64,000 nucleotides of DNA, taken from Reticulitermes speratus. Its lineage: Eukaryota; Arthropoda; Insecta; Blattodea; Rhinotermitidae. The stretch is from NCBI GenBank assembly GCA_021186555.1, contig JAJKFL010000012.1:20471711-20535710 (forward strand), in the 5' to 3' direction. The first letter of the stretch is position 1. The number at the start of each line of letters is the position of its first letter. The notes under the pieces were generated by a model. That model searched no databases and was not told the DNA's origin. It saw nothing but the letters and a program-made list of their open reading frames with translations. Both the position numbers and the translations under genes were made by a program. Positions 55,690 through 64,000 of the stretch are shown piece after piece.

Positions 55690-56980
55690 GTCACCTCCAC
55701 TCACCCAGACCGACTGACATTAACACTGACACATCAGACATCTGCCTGGGATTCAACAATACTCGGAATATTCTACAGCCTGTATACATACGTTCCACTT
55801 TACCACATACGTGATTAATTTTATTGCTGATGCTTAAAAAGCACAACGAACACTCTGGCACACTCAATGGAGGAAGTGACAGAAATTTTACATGAGCTTT
55901 GGTTATGCTACTATGTCGAATGTTTCAGTGATTAAACATTAAACTATGTATTGTAACTGTGCAAGCATAAACTCTCCTGCAGTGTCCATTTCATCTATCA
56001 GATATGTTCCAACACACGTAAACTTTTTAAATAGCGAAAAGAATCTTATCCTGTCAAAAGACTATACACAACAGCCTGAAATCAAATGAGTGAAATAATC
56101 TGAAACTGTCGATAATTTTTCTAGAACAGTATTGATTTTGCTGGAACCCTAAATCCCCATCCCTTACCTGGAAAATTTATGTCTTTCTGTTTCTAAACTA
56201 CTTTCCTTTTTTTTTTTTTCAAGAAAATAAATTAGGCTTGAGGGTCCATCTCGCTCTATGTATGTTGCGCGTTTCCACTTTCTAACCAGTTGCCGATTTT
56301 GAAGACCTACAATTACACAGTTGGTTGCTACTCGTATTTTTGAGTTCTCTTAAAAAGGCAGTAATAACATGACGTATACACAAATATCTGTGGTGGGAGC
56401 GACAGTGTCGCCATTTAATATACGTGTAGAGTTCTTAAAACATTATACGAAAAATCCGACTAGACTGATATAAGCCAAAAATTCTTCAAAACTCTAAGAA
56501 TCTTCGCATTTATCTTAATATTATTCTAACAATTTTCTCTACTACTTATCATCATACTCATTATATTATTTAATTTCCATTTCCATATTTACAATTAAAA
56601 GACACTCATAGCGTGTACATCACAAACTCACTCTACAGATACACTATAATTCTAAACCTTCAACTAGTATAAGCCCAAGAAAAGGAAAACCTTAGAACCA
56701 TGAAACTCATCTACAAAATCTTCTCATAATCAACTTGTACACCATTATTTAATTTACTCAACATAAAATAACCCTAAATAGTGCAAAAGCTAGAACTTTT
56801 AAGACAAATATTCTAGCATACCTTTAGGAGAGCTAGAATATAAAAAACTACAAAAATATAACAAAAAAATGAATCTTTATGAATTATTGCCCTTTACGTA
56901 TAAATGTGATCTCATTTCTTCTTTTCATAGAACCGAATTTTGCAGTTAACCTCACAAGTATTTTGTATTTTTTCGTATTA
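55690..56980. other. No recognised feature
   Basis: Very AT-rich; no gene or family match. Confidence 0.45.
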
Positions 56981-56981
56981 C

Positions 56982-57016
56982 ATAAAGATGGCCAAGCCGG
57001 CCGAAACATCTTGCAA
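56982..57016 (+). repeat. Solo hammerhead-like motif
   Basis: ATAAAGA, T, GGCC, loop, GGCC, GAAACATCTTG. Stem II and the GAAA box are intact, the CTGA box is not. No arms are visible nearby. Confidence 0.5.
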
Positions 57017-57419
57017 TGAATACTAAATACTGACAGTAAAAGTTCATTTGTGAAAGGCGGTTTATTTTATTATAATTTATATATTATGACAACGGGATAT
57101 TTAGAATAAAGCTTAGGATTCAATCGTACGACGATTTCCGCAAGAGCCCATCATGTTTATCCAAGAGCTAAATTTTATTTATTCATTATGAACTGTCATT
57201 TCATAAATTACAACGTTAAAACACAGGCTTTGTAGGACTTTGAAGTCTGTCCAGTAGAAAAATAGTCTTTGTGAGTTTGCCCTATAGTGTTTGTGTGTTT
57301 GTTTATTTAAGTGATTCTAACGCCGTATTGTCAGTTGTTTACATTCATCTGAGATATAGAGTACAGACAGAGCCGTATTGAAAATAAAAGTTTCAGCAGA
57401 ACGAGATTCACATAGATAC

Positions 57420-58520
57420 GGATGGGTCTCAAAGCGAAACTTCACGTGCTCCTTGGTCTCAGAGTGAAAGTGCACGTACCAATTGGTCTCAGAGTGAAAA
57501 ATCACGTACAAGTATATCTCAGAGTGACACTTAACGTACCCCGTGATCTAAGACTGAAACTTCACATACAACTTCGTCTCAGAGTGAAGCTTTACGTATC
57601 TCAGAGTGACACTGCACTTACCCAGTGATCTCAGACTGAAATTGCACGTACATCATGGTCTCAGAATGTAAGTGCACGTACCTGAGGGAGACACTTTACT
57701 TACCGCGTGATCTCAGACTGAAACTTCACGTACGGCTTAGTCTCAGAGTGAAACCTCACGCACCACTTGGTCTCAGAGTGAAACTTCGCGTAACACGATA
57801 TCTCAGATTTCATTTATCCCGCGATCTAAGACTGAAACTGCACGTACAACTTTGTCTCAGAGTGAAATCTCACGTACTACTACTATATCTCAGAGTGGCA
57901 CTTTACTTATCCCGTGATCTCAGAGTGACACTACTAACCTATATCTCAGAGTGAAATCACTTTACCAGTATATCTCAGAGTGACACGTTACTAACACTAT
58001 ATCTCAGAGTGAAACTTCACGTACCAATATATCTCAGAGTGACACGTTACTTAACGCTATATCTCAGAGTGAAACTTCACGTACCAGTATATCTCAGAGT
58101 GACACATTACTTACCACTATATCTCAGAGTGACACTTCACTTATCCCTTTGTCTCAGACTGAAACTGCATGTACCATTTTGCCTCAGAGTGAAACTTCAC
58201 GTACCAGTATATCTCAGAGTGACACTTCACTTATCCCTTTGTCTCAGACTGAAACTGCACGTACCATTTGGCCTCAGAGTGAAACTTCGCCTACCGCTAT
58301 ATCTCAGAGTGACACGTTACTTAAAGCTACATCTCAGAGTGAAACTTTGCATACTACTATCTCACCCAAGATCTAATTCTGAAACTGCGCGTAAAACTTG
58401 GTCTCAGATTGAAACTTCGCTCAGAGTGACAATTTACTCCATGTTTTCCGAGTGAAACTTCAAATAACCATTTGTCTGTGACTGGAAATGCAAGTACCTG
58501 TTGGTTTCAGACTTCAGTTA
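57420..58520. repeat. 30-bp satellite, about 36 units
   Basis: ATCTCAGAGTGAAACTTCAC plus GTACCAGTAT repeats every 30 bases (exactly so at 58031, 58061, 58091 and 58121). Two sub-types alternate, GAAACTTCACGTACC and GACAC-TTACTTA. Because 30 is a multiple of three, frames stay open over long runs (57422-57628, 57655-57954, 58009-58455), giving ten-residue repeats such as LRVKLHVPVY. I see no start context or promoter, so coding is not claimed. The edges are diverged. Confidence 0.9.
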
Positions 58521-58524
58521 TCTC

Positions 58525-59640
58525 TTACAAACCATTATACAATAATCGTCCTACCATTCGATGCTATATAGTCTGTGCTATGAGAGTGTTGTTAAATAAC
58601 ATGCATAATGAAGATCAGTTCTATATGTTTTCAAGTAGCTGTTGAGAAGTTTAACTTCATGCGTTCTGTCTGCAGTAACAGCTGCATCTTTACACTAGAA
58701 CAGAACATGTTTTTAGAATGCTCCTAGTAAATAAAGTGGTAAATGTACCTGCCTGTTAGTGTAAAATCTTATTTCCTCTTCTTGGCTTCAAGAGCTAACT
58801 ATTCTAATTTTAAATTAGCTTTCACTGTTTTCATTCATATAAATGTCTCATGCTGCAGTTCAGTATATTAAACTGTGTTCGGCCTCACGACCACGACACT
58901 GCCATGCACGCGTGTAACGCAGTCACATACCCAGCCACACGCACTCTAATGCTAGTCTCGTGAAAGTCAGACTCCGATTCCGAAAAACCCGCACGTCCAA
59001 TCCATTCGCGCTACCGCGAGTCACTATACAAGACAGATGCGAGTGATGGGACAGGCATGAAGGGACGGGCGGGGGTCTTGCTGGAGAGGTAGTACGGAGT
59101 GTCAAATGATTTGACTATACAGTAGGATAAAGGTCAGTTCGAACCTGAGAAGTGTATATATTGTTAAAACAGAAGTGCCCGTTCTTCGCCGGGATATAGT
59201 CGCTTACCTTTTCAGTATAACAATATAGAGCAGCCATAACTTTCAAGAAGGAATTACATTCATACTAGATTACCGAATTTTAATCATATAATTAAATTAG
59301 GAACGGTCCGCAAGGCATAACCCGTCTGGCGCGATCGCTCCTGTATGTTCCATAGATACTGAATATGTGAATAATTTCTACAGAACACGCACTAATTTTT
59401 CTCCGTGTCTCAACAAAAGATTTGCAATCGATCATGCTGGATTGTAATGTGATGTCTTGCCGTTTACGAGGTACGGCTATTATCGTACTTCTTATACTTA
59501 TCTCGTATACGGCGAGAACTACAATCGATCACGATCGACTGTAACACAATACCTCGCCTTCGCGAGATATCATAAGTGTACTTGTGTCTTTACGTAAAGT
59601 GCCTGTTTAACCTAAATTGAAACGTATCGACAAATTTTAG
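58525..59640. other. No recognised feature
   Basis: Unassigned; a few TCAC-rich segments, no gene. Confidence 0.4.
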
Positions 59641-60180
59641 TGAAAGCTCTTATTGTAAAAGTTCACAAAAATCCTTCCGGCGGCAGTCGAGATGTTCCAT
59701 TAGAACAGGTGGGCGGGCGGACGAAGAGACATGACGAAGCTAATGGCCACTTTTAACAAATATTTATGATAGCTTGTAAAACTAGAAGAGATTTGGAATG
59801 AGGGTTCGAAGCATACTGAAAACTCTACAGTTGTACTTGCGCATCACTTTAACAACCGTGATTATGTAGTATATTTCATATAAATAAGGTAATGTAAATT
59901 TGTCCCTGTCCATGCAATGAAGGTATACAGGAGGAACAGAGGTATAGCTCCACTCATTCTTAACCTCGGCACTAGATGGTGGTGAGTGGTCATTCTCTGT
60001 TACATTCGCCGAAGAAAACAGTAAACAGGAGAAACAGCTGTGGTCCTGTGGGGTCGAGTTTTTTCATGCGGGCATACAGACGGACGGACACCACAAAGCT
60101 AATAGTCTCTTTTCTCGGTTTCTTTGTGAACCCTCCAAAAAGGAAAAGAGATTGCAAATGAGAATTCGAATCATACTGGA
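59640..60180 (+). repeat. Two R-family fragments around a SINE D scrap
   Basis: 59640-59770 (AACAGGTGGGCGGGCGGACG, ATGACGAAGCTAATGGCC) and 60040-60180 (GGCATACAGACGGACGGACA, AAAGCTAATAGTCTC) are R ends. 59905-59990 is a SINE D 3' part on minus (GAGGAACAGAGGTATAGCTC). Confidence 0.6.
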
Positions 60181-60389
60181 ACTCTACCATTGTACTTGCA
60201 CATTCAACCTGAATTAACAGATATTTTTCCTAAATACCCATCCTAATTAGCACTGCTCAAGTCCTGCAAAAGAACCAGGCAGGAAACTAATATACCGAGG
60301 CATGGGGGTGGGGGTGTTTGCTTCCACGACAGCGACGCATTTTTAATGTACTCGGATAATAGATTTATTGGAGGCTGGATTGCGACTTG

Positions 60390-60645
60390 CTACGTAGTGG
60401 ATGGTCCGGGGTTCGAACCCGGGTGGAAGCAAGAGTTTTCTCTTCTTTACACCCGTCCTGACTGGTCCTGGGGCCTACCCACACACCTGTACAACCTTTA
60501 CCGTGGCTCCTTCCCCGGAGGTAGAGCGGCCGGTGCGAAGCATTACCCCCGTCTGGCGTCGAGGTTAAGAATGAGTACAGCTATCCCTGTATTCCGCCTC
60601 TATGCCTGTATGGCATGTTAGGGAGACCTTTACCTTTGTTACCAC
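60390..60645 (+). mobile_element. SINE D
   Basis: Head TAGTGGATGGTCCGGGGTTC; B box GGGGTTCGAACCC; body GGTAGAGCGGCCGGTGCG; tail ATGGCATGTTAGGGAGACCT, TTACCTTTG. Confidence 0.9.
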
Positions 60646-60769
60646 AGATTTGTTCGAAAGAACCTTGCATGAAAGAATTAATTGGCAAATTCTGCTGCTG
60701 TAGTCAAATAACGGGACGTTCCATGGGAGGTGAAATACTTGTTATGAATTTTCCAAATTACGGCGTTAA

Positions 60770-62240
60770 AATATGACGATTAGGCCCAGTGCTTATTTAC
60801 AAATGTTGCTGCTAATGAAATAATGTGACGATTAGGCCCAATGCTTATTTACAAATGTTGCTGCTAATGAAATAATGTGACGATTAGGCCCAGTGCTTAT
60901 TTATAAATGTTGCTGCTAATGAAATAATGTGACGATTAGGCCCAGTGCTTATTTACAAATGTTGCTGCTAATGAAATAATGTGACAATTAAGCCTAGTGC
61001 TTATTTACAAATGTTGCTGCTAATGAAATAATGTGACGATTAGGCCCAATGCTTATTTACAAATGTTGCTGCTAATGAAATAATGTGACGATTATGCCCA
61101 GTGCTTATTTACAAATGTTGCTGCTAATGAAATAATGTGACGGTTAGGCCCAATGCTTATTTACAAATGTTGCTGCTAAGGAAATAATGTGACGATTAGG
61201 CCCAATGCTTATTTACAAATGTTGCTAATGAAAGAATGTGACGATTAGGACCAGTGCTTATTTACAAATGTTGCTGCTAATGAAATAATGTGACGATTAG
61301 GCCTAGTGCTTATTTACAAATGTTGCTGCTAATGAAATAATGTGACGATTAGGCCTAGTACTTATTTACAGATGTTGCTGCTAATGAAATAATGTGACGA
61401 TTAGGCCCAGTGCTTATTTACAAATGTTGCTGCTAATGAAATAATGTGACGATTAGGCCTAGTGCTTATTTACAAATGTTGCTAATGAAATAATGTGACG
61501 ATTATGCCCAGTGCTTATTTACAAATGTTGCTGCTAATGAAATAATGTGACGATTAGGCCCAGTGCTTATTTACAAATGTTGCTGCTAATGAAATAATGT
61601 GACGGTTAGGCCCAGTACTTATTTACAAATGTTGCTGCTAAGGAAATAATGTGACGATTAGGCCCAGTGCTTATTTACAAATGTTGCTAATGAAATAATG
61701 TGACGATTAGGCCCAGTGCTTATTTACAAATGTTGCTGCTAATGAAATAATGTGACGATTAGGCCTAGTGCTTATTTACAAATGTTGCTGCTAATGAAAT
61801 AATGTGACGATTAGGCCTTGTACTTATTTACAAATGTTGCTGCTAATGAAATAATGTGACGATTAGGCCCAGTGCTTATTTAGAATTACTGCTGCTGCTG
61901 AAGTTATATGACGATATGTCCCAGTGCGTGTTTCGAAATGTTTCTATTTACAAAAGAATGTGAATAGTAAGCCTAAGGCAGGGGTACACAAATTTTCCAG
62001 AAATCTGGGATCCACCTCAAAATTCTAGGCGCCAGAACGGTGACATGAAACAGTTCCACACCACACCTACAGATATTAGGCGCCACGGTAAAAAAATGTA
62101 GTCACTCGGGCGACATGGAGTCCAAGATTTTTTTACCCCTGGCCTAATGCATGTTTATAAATATTGCTACTCATAAAATAACGTGGCGACTAGATCTATT
62201 GCATATCTAGAAATGTTGAGCATTATAAAATAATTCCACA
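60770..62240. repeat. 52-bp tandem array, about 22 good units, decaying to the right
   Basis: Unit: GTGACGATTAGGCCCAGTGC, TTATTTACAAATGTTGCTGC, TAATGAAATAAT. GCTTATTTAC recurs every 52 bases from 60791 to 61874. A few units lack one GCT (49 bases). Variants (CAATGC, CTAGTGC, GGTTAGG) recur in blocks, e.g. a run near 61155-61260 resembles 61617-61720, pointing to duplication of multi-unit blocks. From 61890 the units are degenerate, and a hAT MITE sits among them. Confidence 0.95.
61979..62141. mobile_element. hAT-like MITE (163 bp) inside the 52-bp array
   Basis: Ends CAGGGGTACACAAATTTTCC and the inverse of CAGGGGTAAAAAAATC. 8-bp flanks GCCTAAGG (61971-61978) and GCCTAATG (62142-62149), one mismatch. 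The target is the GCCTA phrase of a decayed array unit. Confidence 0.8.
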
Positions 62241-62615
62241 AAACTGGCATTAAACGTGAATTCAGAGACACTTTTGGTAACCGGGACGCATATGGCCTTC
62301 GACACTGAAGCGTCTCTAAATCCCACTAGTTGCTGCGATAGCTCAGTAAAGTGACTGGGACAAAGGTGTTTTGATTTTTGAAAGGGACAGAGACGTTTTT
62401 TCCCACACGTCAAGACCATTTGCATTTACCATTCAGGCTCCTGTTAAATAAATTGTCCAGGGATAAAGCAGCCGAAACTTGAAGTTTACCGATCATTTGT
62501 AACCGTTCAAAGGTGTGTACTGTATGGAACTTTACATCCACGCCTCCATTTATCTTTACGACATGGTGTTGAGGCATTCTGGATAAATTTAATATTATAT
62601 TCCAGCTGTGATATA
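62241..62615. other. No recognised feature
   Basis: Unassigned sequence. Confidence 0.4.
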
Positions 62616-62617
62616 TT

Positions 62618-62735
62618 CGACGAGCCGGTATAGCTCGATCGGTGTAGTGATTGGCTACGGCTGGTCCACCGAGGACACAGGGTTCCATTCCCAGCAGGAG
62701 CAAGAACATCTCTTTTTCCAAGGTTTAATTGGACA
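62618..62735 (+). mobile_element. SINE D-like head, 3' truncated
   Basis: GAGCCGGTATAGCTCGATCG (A box), GGGTTCCATTCCC (B box with one change), then GGAGCAAGAACATCTC. The rest of the body is missing. Confidence 0.6.
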
Positions 62736-63480
62736 AGGAGAAGCTGTACATAGGAAATATTAAAGGCTGAGTTTTGGTTGTAGTCAGGCTTGCGACTTTA
62801 AAGTGACTAATTGACGTTAAAATTAGGGTAAAGAAGGATCAGGAAAATGAAACAACAGGCACTGGTAAATCTTGATACGGAGGTCAGGTGCAGCAGAAGG
62901 GTACAGAATGCCTTTATTACCCCTTCCTTGCCCTCTAAGAAATTGAGATTTAGTCAACAACAACAACAAATGAAAATATAGATGTTATCACAGACTGCCA
63001 TTATCTACAAAAGAGAGAAATCAGATCTAAAATTCTTACCTGGGATTTTCCTCTTATATCTTCTGAAATATCAAACACCATTAATTAATTCTTCGGCAAA
63101 GGACTGTCGAACTCATCCTCATATACTCTTATCAGTTTGCATACAATGTGGTGAGAAATATTACACTTAAGTTTGTATACATCAAATTTCTCACAATCCA
63201 GTAGGCCAAAAGATTTATTTTTTTTTCAGCTTTTGAGAAAGGCTTTGTCAAATGATGAAGTATTTGGTCAATGATTTCGTAAAAGAGTATTCTGTACTTT
63301 CCCTCCATTGAAACCGCTGCGTATAAATATGACGAAAACTTTTATCTTTGGATTCTTTAATAGAAAATCAGTCATGCGTCAACAAAACACAATATATGAG
63401 GAAGACGAAATAATCAGAAAGAAACTACTCTTGACAATCGAAAACAGCGATTTGAGGTTTCCACCATGTGACTGTAGAGG
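62736..63480. other. No recognised feature
   Basis: AT-rich; (CAA)n at 62957-62970. Confidence 0.4.
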
Positions 63481-63485
63481 AAGCA

Positions 63486-63672
63486 GATCTTCTGGGTTAT
63501 TGCACTGTGTTGTTGGGTAATTTGTTCCCGACGTTTTGAAGAAACGTACCAACTTCATTCTCAGGGTTATGGTAAATTCACGGACTCATAACCCTGCAGA
63601 TGAAGACGGTACTTTCCTTCGAAACGTCGGAAAGTAATTACCCAGCCACACGGCGCAACAAACCAGAAGACC
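63486..63672. repeat. Foldback with hammerhead-like motif in both arms
   Basis: Arms AGATCTTCTGGGTTATTGCA and TTGTTGGGTAATT against AATTACCCAGCCACACGGCG and AACCAGAAGACCT. Plus motif 63593-63632 (CTGCAGATGAAGACGG, TTCGAAACGTCGG) and minus motif 63522-63567 (CTGAGAATGAAG, CTTCAAAACGTCGG). Confidence 0.75.
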
Positions 63673-63777
63673 TGCTTCCTCAATACGAAAACAGGTTTGC
63701 AACTACTACTCGTGAAATCTGTCGCTGTCAGAGCTGTGTCATTTCCAGTGGGTAAAACGGCAACCTATCCTCTACAC

Positions 63778-64000
63778 CAGCGGTCGCCAACCGGTTGTCC
63801 GCGGACCACTGATGGTCCGCGAGAAAATGTTGGTGGTCCGTGGAGAAATTTGGACATTATTTGCAATTTTTATGTTTATTATACTGTTTCATTATATTCT
63901 GATTCGTCTTCGTGTCACCGACACAGGATCGCTGACAATTTTCGCCTTATTACGTTGAATCAAATTTCATATTAATAAAATGGAACTTTTATGATCATTA
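63778..64000. mobile_element. Left end of a hAT-like element, runs off the window
   Basis: CAGCGGTCGCCAACCGGTTG followed by GTCCGCGGACCACTGATGGT is a typical hAT 5' end (CAGYGGTYSCCAACC). The right end is not in the window, and no transposase ORF is seen in the 223 bases available. Confidence 0.6.

Noticed and set aside
57317-58455. Repeat-protein gene encoded by the 30-bp satellite
   Set aside because: Frames are open only because the unit is a multiple of three; several frames and both strands are open, and there is no start or splice context. Kept only as a question in the findings.
60770-61890. CRISPR-like array
   Set aside because: Units are contiguous with no unique spacers, in a eukaryotic context; it is a 52-bp minisatellite.

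Overview
This is a stretch of a large, repeat-rich arthropod nuclear genome, almost certainly an insect. The evidence is spliced exons with GT/AG borders, AT-rich intergenic DNA, many tRNA-derived SINEs, non-LTR retrotransposon relics, a Penelope-like element and several DNA-transposon MITEs. The LINE and SINE families look like those I associate with cockroaches and termites (Blattodea). That placement rests on memory of the families, not on a search. No prokaryotic gene, tRNA gene, rRNA or CRISPR array is visible.

Only one host gene can be named with confidence. It is a zinc transporter of the ZnT/SLC30 (ZnT1-like) family on the minus strand. Two coding exons (5546-5358 and 804-531) are joined by a 4.55-kb intron, and the rest of the gene lies left of base 1. 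The intron holds a ~51-bp minisatellite, a piggyBac-like MITE and foldback repeats. Two further possible exons are flagged with low confidence (6667-6744 and about 44534-44742), together with a cysteine-rich short ORF (23978-24139).

Everything else is repeats. Five SINE groups are called here A to E. SINE A is tRNA-Leu-like, with copies near 5.9, 31.2, 32.4, 39.4 and 47.1 kb. SINE B is near 16.0, 46.4, 52.4 and 54.8 kb, SINE C near 13.9 and 25.8 kb, SINE D at about ten places, and SINE E near 53.5 kb. Several have clean target-site duplications (TSDs). One LINE family, probably RTE-type, is represented by about ten broken fragments, and a second LINE by three copies of its ORF tail. A Penelope-like element (RT plus GIY-YIG, minus strand, 20041-21060) is 5' truncated and has a frameshift and a stop codon. 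DNA transposon derivatives are PIF/Harbinger-like (17.2-18.2 kb), Tc1/mariner (51.7-52.3 kb, nested in a hAT-like element), hAT-like (55.2, 62.0 and 63.8 kb) and piggyBac-like (4.3 kb). A further interspersed family, called R here, recurs about ten times. Tandem arrays lie at 1.6-2.5, 15.9-16.7, 35.1-35.55, 45.3-45.7, 57.4-58.5 (30-bp unit) and 60.8-62.2 kb (52-bp unit).

The most striking pattern is a short structured motif, CTGANGA-Y-(hairpin)-GAAAC-(short self-complementary stem), found about twenty times, usually in both arms of foldback elements and once downstream of the Penelope-like ORF. It resembles the hammerhead ribozyme core, and hammerheads are known in the terminal repeats of Penelope-like elements. 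Most copies here are degenerate, and even the best carry an extra pyrimidine after the CTGANGA box. They are best called hammerhead-like until tested.
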